In this document: positions 24,546 through 33,630 of the stretch, in pieces
Layout: every line of letters starts with the position of its first letter
Position numbering within the stretch: the first letter of the stretch is position 1
From: Castellaniella sp040276065
Lineage (GTDB): Bacteria > Pseudomonadota > Gammaproteobacteria > Burkholderiales > Burkholderiaceae_B
NCBI RefSeq assembly: GCF_040276065.1
Contig: NZ_JBELOI010000004.1
Coordinates: forward strand, 1 to 64,000
Direction of reading: 5' to 3'
Length of the DNA stretch: 64,000 nt
The notes under the pieces: generated by a model
Told to the model about the DNA's origin: nothing
Database searches by the model: none
What the model saw: the letters and a program-made list of their open reading frames with translations, nothing else
Translations under genes and position numbers: made by a program

Positions 24546-26927
24546 TCAAGCGGCGGCGGCCGGGGTGTCGGCCAGGCGCTGCCAGGTGTCGACGACCGTG
24601 TCCGGATTCAACGACATCGACAGAATGCCCTCGTCCCGCAGCCACTGGGCCAGGTCCGGATGGTCGCTGGGGCCCTGCCCGCAGATGCCGACGTATTTTC
24701 CAGCCTTCAGGCAGGCCTGGATGGCGCGACGCAGCATGAACTGCACCGCCTCGTCGCGCTCGTCGAAATCGGCCGCCAGCAGCTCGAGCCCCGAATCGCG
24801 GTCCAGGCCCAGGGTGAGCTGAGTCATGTCGTTGGAACCGATCGAGAAGCCGTCGAAATACTGCAGGAACTGCTCGGCGAGGATGGCGTTGGAAGGCACC
24901 TCGCACATCATGATCAGGCGCAGGCCGTTTTCACCGCGCTTGAGGCCATGCGAGGCCAGCAGATCAACCACGCGTCGCGCCTGCCCGAGGGTACGCACGA
25001 ACGGCACCATGATCTCGACATTGGTCAGCCCCATGTCATCGCGGACCTTCTTGAGGGCCTCGCATTCCATGCGGAAGCATTCTTCGAAATCCTTGGCGAT
25101 ATAGCGCGAGGCGCCGCGAAAGCCCAGCATCGGGTTTTCTTCCTCGGGCTCGTAGCGCGAGCCGCCGACGAGTTTGCGGTACTCGTTGGACTTGAAGTCC
25201 GACAGGCGCACGATGACCGGCTTCGGGTAGAAGGCCGCGCCGATGGTGGCCACACCCTCGGCGAGCTTCTCGACAAAGAAGGCGCGCGGGCTGGCGTAGC
25301 CGCGCGCGGCCGATTCCACGGCTTTTTTCAAGTCGCTGTCGACATTGGGATAGTCGAGCACGGCCTTGGGGTGCACGTTGATGTTGTTGTTGATGATGAA
25401 CTCGAGACGGGCCAGGCCCACGCCGGCGTTGGGGATCTGCGAGAAATCGAAGGCGAGCTGCGGATTGCCGACATTCATCATGATCTTGACGCCGATCTCG
25501 GGCATCTGACCCCAGCGCACCTCCTCGATCTCGGTCTCGATCAGGCCGTCGTAGATCCGGCCTTCGTCGCCCTCGGCGCAGGACACGGTCACCTCGCGGC
25601 CGTTGGCCAGCACGTCGGTGGCGGTGGCGCAGCCGACCACGGCCGGAATGCCCAGTTCGCGCGCGATGATGGCGGCGTGGCACGTGCGTCCGCCGCGATT
25701 GGTGACGATGGCCGAGGCGATCTTCATGACGGGCTCCCAGTTGGGATCCGTCATATCGGTCACGAGGATGTCCCCCGGGCGGACCTGGTCCATTTCGGTA
25801 ACGTCGGCGACCACCCGCACCGTCCCAGAGCCGATCTTTTGGCCGATCGCCCGGCCGGTGATCAGGACCTCGCCGGTGGCCTTGAGGCGGTAACGCTCCT
25901 GGATGTCATGGTGGCCTTGTTGGGACTTGACGGTCTCGGGGCGCGCCTGGAGGATGTAGAGCTTGCCATCGATGCCGTCGCGGCCCCACTCGATGTCCAT
26001 GGGGCGCTGGTAGTGGGCCTCGATGATGGCGGCATAATGCGCGAGTTCGATGATCTCGTCGTCGGTCAGCGAGTAGCGGTTGCGCTCGGAGGCAGGCACC
26101 TCGGCGGTGCGTACCGCGTGCCCCGAGGCGCGCTGCTCGTCGAATTCCATTTTGATCAGCTTCGAGCCGATGCGCCGGCTGATGATGGGGTAGTGGCCCG
26201 AGGCGAGCATGGGCTTGAACACATAGAACTCGTCGGGGTTGACCGCGCCCTGGACCACGGTTTCACCCAGGCCGTAGGACGAGGTGATGAACACGACGTC
26301 CTTGAAGCCCGACTCGGTATCCAGGGTGAACATCACGCCGGCGCTGCCCTTGTCCGAACGGACCATGCGCTGGATCCCGGCCGAGAGGGCGACCTCGGCA
26401 TGGGCGTAGCCCTTGTGCACACGGTACGAGATGGCACGGTCGTTGTACAAGGAGGCGAACACGTGGCGGATCTTGTCGAGAACCTCGTCGATGCCGACCA
26501 CGTTCAGGTAGGTTTCCTGCTGGCCGGCGAACGAGGCGTCGGGCAGATCCTCAGCGGTGGCCGACGAGCGTACGGCGAACGAACCCTTGCCGTCGGCGTC
26601 CAGCGCCGCGAATGCCGTGCGGATGGCGTGCTCGAAATCGGCCGGAAACGGGGTGTCGATGACCCATTGGCGAATCTCGGCACCGGCCTCGGCGAGCTCG
26701 CGCACGTCGTCCGCATTGAGCACATCCAGGCGTTGATTGATGCGCGCATCCAGCCCGGTCGATCCCAGGAAGTCGCGAAAGGCATCGGCCGTGGTCGCGA
26801 ATCCGCCCGGCACCCGGACCCCGGTGCCGGCGAGCTGGCTGATCATTTCACCCAATGATGCGTTCTTGCCTCCTACCGAGTCCACGTCCGTCATGCGGAG
26901 CTGCTCGAAAGATACGACGTACGACAT
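24546..26927 (-). CDS. ppsA: phosphoenolpyruvate synthase
   Basis: A 793-residue enzyme that converts pyruvate and ATP to phosphoenolpyruvate, AMP and phosphate for gluconeogenesis. The N-terminal ATP-grasp part (VGGKNASLGEM, FAVRSSATAEDLPDASFAGQ), the central swivelling domain with the phosphohistidine in GGRTCHAAI, and the C-terminal PEP-binding barrel (GSNDMTQLTLGLDRDS) are all present. Length equals E. coli PpsA (792). The ATG at 26927 follows AAAGGTGA. It is divergent from ppsR, whose product switches it on and off by threonine phosphorylation near the histidine. A large inverted repeat lies in its leader. Confidence 0.96.
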   Translation of the reverse strand: MSYVVSFEQLRMTDVDSVGGKNASLGEMISQLAGTGVRVPGGFATTADAFRDFLGSTGLDARINQRLDVLNADDVRELAEAGAEIRQWVIDTPFPADFEHAIRTAFAALDADGKGSFAVRSSATAEDLPDASFAGQQETYLNVVGIDEVLDKIRHVFASLYNDRAISYRVHKGYAHAEVALSAGIQRMVRSDKGSAGVMFTLDTESGFKDVVFITSSYGLGETVVQGAVNPDEFYVFKPMLASGHYPIISRRIGSKLIKMEFDEQRASGHAVRTAEVPASERNRYSLTDDEIIELAHYAAIIEAHYQRPMDIEWGRDGIDGKLYILQARPETVKSQQGHHDIQERYRLKATGEVLITGRAIGQKIGSGTVRVVADVTEMDQVRPGDILVTDMTDPNWEPVMKIASAIVTNRGGRTCHAAIIARELGIPAVVGCATATDVLANGREVTVSCAEGDEGRIYDGLIETEIEEVRWGQMPEIGVKIMMNVGNPQLAFDFSQIPNAGVGLARLEFIINNNINVHPKAVLDYPNVDSDLKKAVESAARGYASPRAFFVEKLAEGVATIGAAFYPKPVIVRLSDFKSNEYRKLVGGSRYEPEEENPMLGFRGASRYIAKDFEECFRMECEALKKVRDDMGLTNVEIMVPFVRTLGQARRVVDLLASHGLKRGENGLRLIMMCEVPSNAILAEQFLQYFDGFSIGSNDMTQLTLGLDRDSGLELLAADFDERDEAVQFMLRRAIQACLKAGKYVGICGQGPSDHPDLAQWLRDEGILSMSLNPDTVVDTWQRLADTPAAAA

Positions 26928-26956
26928 AGAGTCACCTTTAAAGATAGAGAAAGCGT

Positions 26957-27031
26957 GTTTGCCCGGCGCACACAGGTTTTGGATCGCTGGCGGCGATGTT
27001 TTGTGCCATGCAGTATGTGCGCCCGGCAAAC
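26957..27031. repeat. 16-base inverted repeat between ppsA and ppsR
   Basis: The arms at 26957-26972 and 27016-27031 (GTTTGCCCGGCGCACA and its complement) pair at 15 of 16 positions, 43 bases apart. A further hairpin, ACCAGC at 27030-27035 with GCTGGT at 27043-27048, adjoins it. In the ppsA transcript this would form a strong stem-loop in the 5' leader. It could also be an operator pair or a mobile repeat remnant. Confidence 0.55.
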
Positions 27032-27106
27032 CAGCCTTGCTTGCTGGTCGGGTGACTGTTAATCTTTGCGGATTGTACCGTTTCTGATGCCTAGTAGCTT
27101 AAATTC

Positions 27107-27940
27107 ATGGCCGAATCCCCAATCGAACGCACCGTCTTCATCGTCTCCGACAGCACTGGAATCACGGCGGAAACTTTCAGTCACGCCGTGCTTTCACAGT
27201 TCGAGCAGGTCCGGTTCGAGGCCGTGCGGCTGCCCTTCATCGACTCGATCGAAAAGGCCGATGCTGCGGCGCAACGTATCGCCCAAAAAGCCAGCCAGGA
27301 CGCCCTGCCGCCGCTGGTCTTCAGCACGCTGGTCGATTCCGAGATCGCGGACCGCATCCGCGGAGAGCCCTGCGTGTTCCTGGACCTGTTCGGCGCCTTC
27401 GTCCAGCACCTCGAGGAAGCCCTCGGCATGAAGTCCAGCCGCTCGATCGGGCGCTCGCACACCAACGGGCTTTCCAAACAGTACAACAAGCGAATCGAGG
27501 CCATCAATTTCAGCCTGGCCCACGACGACGGCCAGTTCGTCGACGGCCTCGAGCAGGCTGACGTGATCCTGGTGGGCGTCTCGCGCTGCGGCAAGACTCC
27601 GACGAGCCTGTACCTGGCCATGCAGTACGCGGTCAAGGCGGCCAACTTCCCCCTGATTCCCGAGGATTTCGACCGCGGCGCCCTGCCCCACACGCTCCAT
27701 CCTTATCGCCGGAAGTTGTTTGGCCTGTCGATCCATCCCGAGCGCCTGGCCGAGGTGCGCAACGAGCGCCGGCCCAACAGTACCTATGCGTCGCTGCGCC
27801 AATGCCGCCAGGAGGTCGCCGACGCCGAGCGCCTGATGCGCATGGAAAACATCCCCTGGCTGTCCACCACCACGCGCTCGATCGAAGAGATCTCGACCAA
27901 GATTCTCGACGAAGTGGGCCTCGACCGCCTGACCTACTAG
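27107..27940 (+). CDS. ppsR: PEP synthase regulatory protein (kinase/pyrophosphorylase)
   Basis: A 277-residue DUF299-family protein that inactivates PpsA by ADP-dependent threonine phosphorylation and reactivates it by phosphate-dependent removal. It has the VFIVSDSTGITAETFS N-terminus, the P-loop GVSRCGKTPTSLYLA in the C-terminal half and the conserved RSIEEISTKIL end. It is divergent from its target gene ppsA, the usual arrangement. It converges on the TRAP transporter with only 16 bases between stops. Confidence 0.95.
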   Translation: MAESPIERTVFIVSDSTGITAETFSHAVLSQFEQVRFEAVRLPFIDSIEKADAAAQRIAQKASQDALPPLVFSTLVDSEIADRIRGEPCVFLDLFGAFVQHLEEALGMKSSRSIGRSHTNGLSKQYNKRIEAINFSLAHDDGQFVDGLEQADVILVGVSRCGKTPTSLYLAMQYAVKAANFPLIPEDFDRGALPHTLHPYRRKLFGLSIHPERLAEVRNERRPNSTYASLRQCRQEVADAERLMRMENIPWLSTTTRSIEEISTKILDEVGLDRLTY

Positions 27941-27956
27941 CGGGCACGGGGGCCGC

Positions 27957-29258
27957 TCAAGCGCCGTAGCCGAACAGGCGGGGCAGCCAGAGCGACAGGC
28001 TCGGGAAAAAGATCAGGAATCCCAGGCAGACCACCAGCCCGAACAGAAAGGGCAGCACCTCACGCACGATGTCGCGCAATGGCACCTCGGCGATCCGCGT
28101 CATGATAAAGAGCAGCAAGCCGTAAGGCGGGGTGACCAGCCCGAGCATGATGTTGACGATGCAGACGACGCCGAAATACACCAGGTCGATGCCCAACGCA
28201 TTGGCCGTCGGGATGAGCACCGGCAGAATGACCAATATGATCGTCGTCCCCTCGAGTATGCAACCCAGCAGCAACAGGATCACATTGACGAGAATCAGGA
28301 AGCCGATGGGCGAGAGGTCCCAGCCGGTCAAGAAAACCCGGAGCGCTTCCGGGATGTTCTCGATCGTCACCACGTAATTGAAGACCAGGGCCCCCGCGAT
28401 CAGCATGCCGATGGAGGCGCTGGTGCGCGCGCTCGCCAGCACGGAATGATAGAACTCGGAGAAAGTCACGCTGCGGTAGAGGCCGGCGGCGATGAGCAAG
28501 GCGTAGCCCGCCGCGACCGCGGCGGCCTCGGTGGGCGTCGTGATGCCCGAATAGATGCCGCCCAGGAGCACCACCGGCATCATCAGTGCCGGAAAAGCCT
28601 CCACCGTGATGCGCGGCAACTCGCGCAAGGGTGTCGGCGGCTCGACTGGGAACTGCCTGTGCCTGGCCTGATAAGCCACCTGTACCATCAGGAACAGCGT
28701 CATCAGCAGCCCCGGCACCACGCCCGCGAGAAACAGGTAGCCGATCGATGTATCCGAGACGAATGCGTAGATGATCATCGGAATCGAAGGTGGGATGATC
28801 GGCCCGATCACCGCGGTCACCGCGGTCAGGGCCGCCGCATAGCTCGGCGGGTAGCGGTCGCCGTCGGTCATCAGTTTTTGCATGACCTTCCCAGACCCCG
28901 CGGCATCGGCGATCGCCGAACCCGACATGCCGGCGAAAATCAGGCTCTGCAGGACATTGACCTGCGCCAGACCGCCGCGAAACCGGCCGACGAGCGCATT
29001 GCAAAATTTCAGCAGCCGGTCGGTCATCGAGCCGATGTTCATCAACTCCGCGGCCAGTATGAACAAGGGCACCGCCAGAATGATGTAATTGGACATCATT
29101 CCATTCAAGAATTGCTCGGCAGCCGTCCCCATGTCGAGGCCGGCCAGCCCGAGGTATAAAATCGAGCCTGCAATCATCGCGTGCCCGACCGGCAGGCCGA
29201 GAAACGCGAGGGCGGTGATGGCAAATAGCGATATGGAAAAGGGGCTCGCAAAGTTCAT
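27957..29258 (-). CDS. dctM: TRAP transporter large permease subunit (DctM)
   Basis: A 433-residue membrane protein with about twelve hydrophobic segments, the ion-coupled transport subunit of a tripartite ATP-independent periplasmic transporter. Typical DctM stretches are present: FAGMSGSAIADAAGSGKVM, GPIIPPSIPMIIYA and YSGITTPTEAAAVAAGYAL. The ATG at 29258 overlaps the dctQ stop (ATGA). Sodium-driven uptake of a carboxylate is the family role; the substrate is not known. Confidence 0.93.
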   Translation of the reverse strand: MNFASPFSISLFAITALAFLGLPVGHAMIAGSILYLGLAGLDMGTAAEQFLNGMMSNYIILAVPLFILAAELMNIGSMTDRLLKFCNALVGRFRGGLAQVNVLQSLIFAGMSGSAIADAAGSGKVMQKLMTDGDRYPPSYAAALTAVTAVIGPIIPPSIPMIIYAFVSDTSIGYLFLAGVVPGLLMTLFLMVQVAYQARHRQFPVEPPTPLRELPRITVEAFPALMMPVVLLGGIYSGITTPTEAAAVAAGYALLIAAGLYRSVTFSEFYHSVLASARTSASIGMLIAGALVFNYVVTIENIPEALRVFLTGWDLSPIGFLILVNVILLLLGCILEGTTIILVILPVLIPTANALGIDLVYFGVVCIVNIMLGLVTPPYGLLLFIMTRIAEVPLRDIVREVLPFLFGLVVCLGFLIFFPSLSLWLPRLFGYGA

Positions 29259-29773
29259 ACGCCGGACCCCGCCTTGGTGGGGTCGTAGGCATCGCGATCG
29301 TGGCCTCTGAGCACACGCCACGACAGCCAGATATAGCGGACGATGATGCCGATCACGAACAGGATGTAGATCGAATAGAGCCAGTCCAGGCGGATATTGA
29401 GATAGGAGCTCTTTTCGACCTTCATGAAGGTCACATAGTCGACCACGGCCGGAAAGGAAATGCCGTAGAGCAGAATGATCGAGACCGCGGTGATCAGGAA
29501 CATCGCGCTGCGAACCCTGGGCCCCGCCATGGACAGGATCAGGTCAAAGCGCATTTCCTCTTCTTCCCTGACGACAAAGGCCGCTCCCCAGAGCACGATC
29601 CATATCCACAGCGCCGAACTGAGTTCGCTCGACCAGCCGCTGGGCCAGCTCAGGATATAGCGAAAGAACACCTGAACGAGAAAAGCGAAGAACATCGTCG
29701 CCAGCATGAGGGCGAGGACATTTTCAGCGCGGCGGTAGAGCCAGCCGCCTATGGAGTACACAATTGGGGGCAT
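29255..29773 (-). CDS. dctQ: TRAP transporter small permease subunit (DctQ)
   Basis: A 172-residue inner-membrane protein with four hydrophobic segments (about 15-37, 48-65, 88-108 and 132-155), matching DctQ. The segment FRYILSWPSGWSSELSSALWIWIVLWGAAF is typical. It is coupled to dctM by a four-base overlap and lies 86 bases after dctP, behind a strong hairpin. Confidence 0.88.
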   Translation of the reverse strand: MPPIVYSIGGWLYRRAENVLALMLATMFFAFLVQVFFRYILSWPSGWSSELSSALWIWIVLWGAAFVVREEEEMRFDLILSMAGPRVRSAMFLITAVSIILLYGISFPAVVDYVTFMKVEKSSYLNIRLDWLYSIYILFVIGIIVRYIWLSWRVLRGHDRDAYDPTKAGSGV

Positions 29774-29809
29774 CTCTGGCCATTCCTGGAATGATGAAGG
29801 AAACAGGAG

Positions 29810-29838
29810 CCGCTGGCCGATGATTCATCGGCCAGCGG
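29810..29838 (-). promoter_or_regulatory. perfect 13-bp hairpin between dctP and dctQ
   Basis: Bases 29810-29822 (CCGCTGGCCGATG) are exactly complementary to 29826-29838, around a 3-base loop. It lies between dctP and dctQ on their common strand and has no T-tract after it. This fits an mRNA-stabilising or partial attenuation hairpin that would give more binding protein than permease, a known pattern in solute uptake operons. Inference from structure and position. Confidence 0.6.
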
Positions 29839-29859
29839 AACCCAGGGACATGCCGTGTA

Positions 29860-30846
29860 TCAGAGGGCGTTGATCTTGTCGATCATGCCGGGGATCCATT
29901 CCTTGGAAAGGTCGGACGCCAGGTAGGCCTTCTGGACGTGCGTGCGGAAGGCATCGAGGTCGGGCGTATAGAGCTTCAAGCCCTTGCTAGCGAAGGAATC
30001 CGCGAGCTCTTTTTCGCGCGCCAAGTGCCGTTGCGTCGAGAAGTCGATGGCCGAATCGGCCGCGGCCTGGACCTTGGCCTGGACATCGGGGCTCATGCCG
30101 TTCCAGACTTTCATGGATACCGTGAGCAAGTCGAACGCCACGAGGTGCGAGGACAGGACGATCTGGCTCATGACCTCGTAGAATTTCATGTTTTCGACGT
30201 TCGGCAGGGGGTTGTCCTGGGCGTCGATCGCACCCGTTTGCAAGCCCGTGTACACCTCGGCGTACGCCATCGGTGTCGGGTCGGCCCCCAGCGCCTTGCC
30301 GAGGAACTGCCAGGCGTCGCCGGCGGGCATGCGCAGCTTGATCCCTTTGAGATCGGCGGGCGTCATGATTTTCTTGTCAGGCTTGAGGCCGAGCTGGCGC
30401 ACCCCGTAATAGGTCGGCCCCAGGACCTTGACGTTGAGCTTTTCCTCGGACATTTTTTTCAGCTCGGCGGCCTCGGGGCTGCGGAAGAACTTGTTGACGT
30501 GCGCAGCGTCGCGAAATAGATAACCCGCCGTCACGATGGACCATGCCGGTAACTGCTTGGACATGTCCTGCGGCGCGACGTTACTCATTTCGAGATTGCC
30601 GCGCTGCAGGGCGACGAGCTCGGTGCCCTGCTTGAACAGTGTGCCGCCGTAATACCCTTCGAAGACGAAATCGTCTTTGACCCCGTCAGCGAATTTTTTC
30701 ATCATTTGCGCGCGGATGTCCTGATCCGAGAACACCGCCGAAAAGCGGAGTTTCGGTTTGTCCTTGGCCATGGCCGGCAGGGCGGCCGCCGCCGCAAAGA
30801 GTCCGGTACCGATTAGAACCTGGCGACGCTTGATACTTGGTGTCAT
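29860..30846 (-). CDS. dctP: TRAP transporter substrate-binding protein (DctP)
   Basis: A 328-residue periplasmic binding protein. The N-terminus has a twin-arginine-like signal (KRRQVLIG then a hydrophobic run, cleavage near AMA), suggesting Tat or Sec export. The DctP core is clear: LKGIKLRMPAGDAWQFLGKALGADP with the carboxylate-binding arginine, and YTGLQTGAIDAQDNPLPNV. An AGGAGG site precedes the ATG. The ligand is probably an organic acid; it cannot be named from sequence. First gene of dctPQM. Confidence 0.92.
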   Translation of the reverse strand: MTPSIKRRQVLIGTGLFAAAAALPAMAKDKPKLRFSAVFSDQDIRAQMMKKFADGVKDDFVFEGYYGGTLFKQGTELVALQRGNLEMSNVAPQDMSKQLPAWSIVTAGYLFRDAAHVNKFFRSPEAAELKKMSEEKLNVKVLGPTYYGVRQLGLKPDKKIMTPADLKGIKLRMPAGDAWQFLGKALGADPTPMAYAEVYTGLQTGAIDAQDNPLPNVENMKFYEVMSQIVLSSHLVAFDLLTVSMKVWNGMSPDVQAKVQAAADSAIDFSTQRHLAREKELADSFASKGLKLYTPDLDAFRTHVQKAYLASDLSKEWIPGMIDKINAL

Positions 30847-31013
30847 GTCTTCCTCCTGAGGCGAGAGATTGGCGTGTCGAAATCCAATGTGTTTGGCATC
30901 CGCCTTGGAACCCGTGCCGGCGTATTAACCAAACGGTACATCAAGTTCGCTCAGTGTATATCATGCAAGCCGAAAAAAATCGGAAACTCTGGTTACCCCT
31001 AATGTGAATACCG

Positions 31014-31823
31014 TCAGGCGGGCCGGCGCGCGAGACTTAGCCGCTGGCGCCGCTGTTCGAACAGACATACCGCCGCCGCCGCGGCCACGTTCAGGGACTC
31101 CACCGCATCGGCCTGCGGGATCCGCACCCTCAGGGTCGCGGCGCCGGCCAAGGCCGGATCGACCCCCGCGCCTTCGTTGCCGAAAACCCAGGCGCAGGGC
31201 GCGCGCAGGTCCAGGGCATACAAGTCGCGAGCCGAATCCAGCGTCGCGACTGCCAGTGGAATGTCCAGTCGATCGAGAGCGGCGTGCAAATCCACGCCTT
31301 CGTGAATTTGCAGTGAAAAATGAGCACCCTGCCCCCCGCGCAGGGCCTTGGCAGACCAGGCCGCAGCGCATCCCGGCGACAAATGGGCCACGCGCAAGCC
31401 GGCCGCCGCCGCGGTGCGCAACAAGGCCCCCAGGTTTCCCGGGTCCTGGACCCGGTCGAGCCAGAGGCAGGATTCGGCCATGCGCGCGGGCGGCTGCGGG
31501 CGCGGTGGTTCGACCAGCAGGAACAATCCCGGCGGGCCATGCGCGAGCGGCGACAGGGCTTGTGCCAGGGCGGCCTCGAGCGTGACATGGCGTTCGGCGA
31601 CGCCCATGAGCCAGCGGCCATCGGCGGTGCCCGCCGCCCGCTCGTCCAGGATGGCCAGCGGTGCGGCTCCGTAACGCTCGACCCAGGCGCGGCACAGGTG
31701 CTCGCCCTCGAGCAGGACGCGCGACTCCGCGCGCGCGGCGCGCCCTTGGGCCAGCCGCAGCCACAGGCGGTAATCCGGGTTGTCGCGCGAGGCGATGTGG
31801 CGCGGGGCGGCGGCGCGCGTCAT
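31014..31823 (-). CDS. TrmH/SpoU-family RNA 2'-O-methyltransferase
   Basis: A 269-residue SPOUT methyltransferase acting on rRNA or tRNA ribose. The N-terminal substrate-binding part ends near 110. The three family motifs are RVQDPGNLGALLRTAAAAG, VFGNEGAGVDPAL and IPQADAVESLNVAAAAAVCLFE, which form the knotted S-adenosylmethionine site. The ATG at 31823 overlaps the rnhB stop (ATGA). The exact nucleotide modified is not predictable here. Confidence 0.9.
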   Translation of the reverse strand: MTRAAAPRHIASRDNPDYRLWLRLAQGRAARAESRVLLEGEHLCRAWVERYGAAPLAILDERAAGTADGRWLMGVAERHVTLEAALAQALSPLAHGPPGLFLLVEPPRPQPPARMAESCLWLDRVQDPGNLGALLRTAAAAGLRVAHLSPGCAAAWSAKALRGGQGAHFSLQIHEGVDLHAALDRLDIPLAVATLDSARDLYALDLRAPCAWVFGNEGAGVDPALAGAATLRVRIPQADAVESLNVAAAAAVCLFEQRRQRLSLARRPA

Positions 31824-32434
31824 GCGTCCACCAGGCTGCGACGCACGGGCGCGAAACTGCGCCGGTGTTCCGGACACGGGCCGTATTCGGCCAGCCGGGC
31901 CAGGTGCAAGGCGGTGCCGTAGCCCTTGTGACGGTCGAAGGCGTACAGCGGATAGCGCCGATGCAATTCGAGGCACCAGGCGTCGCGCGCCGTCTTGGCC
32001 AGGATCGAGGCCGCCGCGATCGAGGGTTCGCTCGCATCGCCGCCGATCAGGGCGCGCGCCACGCACGGCAAGCCCGTGGGCAGGCGGTTGCCGTCCACCA
32101 GGATCAGGCCGGGCACGATGTCCAGGCCCCGGCAGGCCGCCCGCATGGCCGCCAGCGTCGCCTGCAGGATATTGATGCGGTCGATCTCGGCGGCCTCGGT
32201 CCACGTAATGCGCCAGGCCAGGGCTTGCACCTTGATCTGAGCGGCCAGGACTTCGCGGCGCGCGGCAGTGAGTTTCTTGGAGTCGTCCAGGCCGGCGATA
32301 GGCCGGTGCGCATCGAGGATCACGGCAGCGGCGAACACCGGCCCTGCGAGCGGCCCGCGCCCGGCCTCGTCCACGCCCGCCACGAGCAACTCGTCGCCGG
32401 GCATGGGATCGAACAAGTCAGGCTGGCCGGCCAC
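31820..32434 (-). CDS. rnhB: ribonuclease HII
   Basis: A 204-residue nuclease that cuts RNA in RNA-DNA hybrids and starts ribonucleotide removal. The catalytic motif VAGVDEAGRGPLAGPV provides the first Asp and Glu, with LDDSKKL, LVDGNRLP and the late SILAKTARD segment also present. The GTG at 32434 is chosen because GGAGG lies seven bases upstream and the product then has family length; it overlaps the end of lpxB by 17 bases. An upstream in-frame start at 32503 would run through lpxB. Confidence 0.93.
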   Translation of the reverse strand: MAGQPDLFDPMPGDELLVAGVDEAGRGPLAGPVFAAAVILDAHRPIAGLDDSKKLTAARREVLAAQIKVQALAWRITWTEAAEIDRINILQATLAAMRAACRGLDIVPGLILVDGNRLPTGLPCVARALIGGDASEPSIAAASILAKTARDAWCLELHRRYPLYAFDRHKGYGTALHLARLAEYGPCPEHRRSFAPVRRSLVDA

Positions 32435-33623
32435 CGCAGACCTCCAGGATCGCCTGGGCGGCCAGGCCTCGCGTATCTCGGCGTAACGACTCGTGGATTT
32501 CAAGGAAGCGGCGTGCGACCGCCTCGCTGTGGCCCCGATCGCTCAGCGCCCGCCAGGTGTGCTCGGCCAGCGCCTCGGGTGTGGCGGCCTCCTGCAAGAG
32601 TTCCGGCGCGACGAAATCCCGCGCCAGTACGTTGGGCAGGCCGACCCAGGGCACGCTCGGCGCGTCCTGACCGGACTTCCAGGCCATGATGCGTCGCATC
32701 CACGGCGAAATCACGTAAGAGATGACCAGCGGACGCTTGAACAGGGCCGCCTCCAGGGTAGCCGTGCCGCTGGCGGCCAGCACGGCGTCCGCCGCCTCCA
32801 TGACATGCCAGGCGACCGGCCAGGCAACCGTCTGCGAGTCCGCCGCCCCGCCGCCCGGCACGGCATCGAGCACCCGGCAGGCGGGCAGCGGATGGGCGCG
32901 CAGCACCGCCTCGAACTGGGTGCGGCGCTGGGGATTGACCATGGGGACGAGGACCAGCAGCTCTGGATCCTCGCGCGTCAGGCGCCGCGCCGCCTCGAGG
33001 AAACGCGGGGCCAGCAGGCGAATCTCGGACTCGCGGCTGCCGGGCAGCAGACCCAATACGCGGCGGCCGGGCTCGATGCCCAGGCGACGCCGGGCCGCCT
33101 CGCGGTCGGGGCGCAGCGGGATGAGCTCGGCCAGCGGATGGCCGACGTAGGTCACGGGTACACCATGTTCGCGATAGATCTCGACCTCGAAGGGAAACAG
33201 CACCAGCATGTGCGAGACCGCGCGCCGGATCGCATGGATGCGCTCGAAGCGCCAAGCCCATATCGAAGGGCCGACGAAATGCACGGTCGGGATGCCCGCC
33301 GACCGCAGTTGCCCTTCGAGGTGCAGGTTGAAATCGGGCGCGTCCACCCCGACAAACACGTCGGGGCGCTGCGCCAGCAGGCGGGCGCGGGTATCGCGGT
33401 AGGTCTGGATGAGGCGCGGCGCGCGCCGCAAGGCGTCCACGTAGCCGAACACCGACAAGGCGTCCATGGGATGCCAGGCCTCGAACCCGGCGCGCGCCAT
33501 GGCCGGCCCGCCAATGCCCATCAGGCGCGCATCCGCTTCCCGTTCCCGTACACCCTCGATCATGCGGGCGGCCAGCAGGTCGCCGGATGGCTCCCCAGCC
33601 ACCACGCCGACGCGCACGGTCAT
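32418..33623 (-). CDS. lpxB: lipid-A-disaccharide synthase
   Basis: A 401-residue GT-B glycosyltransferase that joins UDP-2,3-diacylglucosamine and lipid X to form the lipid A disaccharide at the membrane surface. Signatures are VGVVAGEPSGDLLAARM at the N-terminus, VGVDAPDFN, HFVGPSIWAWR and LPGSRESEI, and SGTATLEAAL near the end. The ATG at 33623 starts the family domain and lies seven bases after lpxA. Confidence 0.95.
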   Translation of the reverse strand: MTVRVGVVAGEPSGDLLAARMIEGVREREADARLMGIGGPAMARAGFEAWHPMDALSVFGYVDALRRAPRLIQTYRDTRARLLAQRPDVFVGVDAPDFNLHLEGQLRSAGIPTVHFVGPSIWAWRFERIHAIRRAVSHMLVLFPFEVEIYREHGVPVTYVGHPLAELIPLRPDREAARRRLGIEPGRRVLGLLPGSRESEIRLLAPRFLEAARRLTREDPELLVLVPMVNPQRRTQFEAVLRAHPLPACRVLDAVPGGGAADSQTVAWPVAWHVMEAADAVLAASGTATLEAALFKRPLVISYVISPWMRRIMAWKSGQDAPSVPWVGLPNVLARDFVAPELLQEAATPEALAEHTWRALSDRGHSEAVARRFLEIHESLRRDTRGLAAQAILEVCGGRPA

Positions 33624-33630
33624 GGCGCCC

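Noticed and set aside
24660..26858. 732-codon open frame opposite ppsA
   Set aside because: Antisense shadow produced by strong third-position GC bias; no recognisable domain.
30969..30984. CCGA-A6-TCGG dyad upstream of dctP as a terminator
   Set aside because: Four-base stem with a homopolymer loop, too weak, and no T-run after the stem in either direction.
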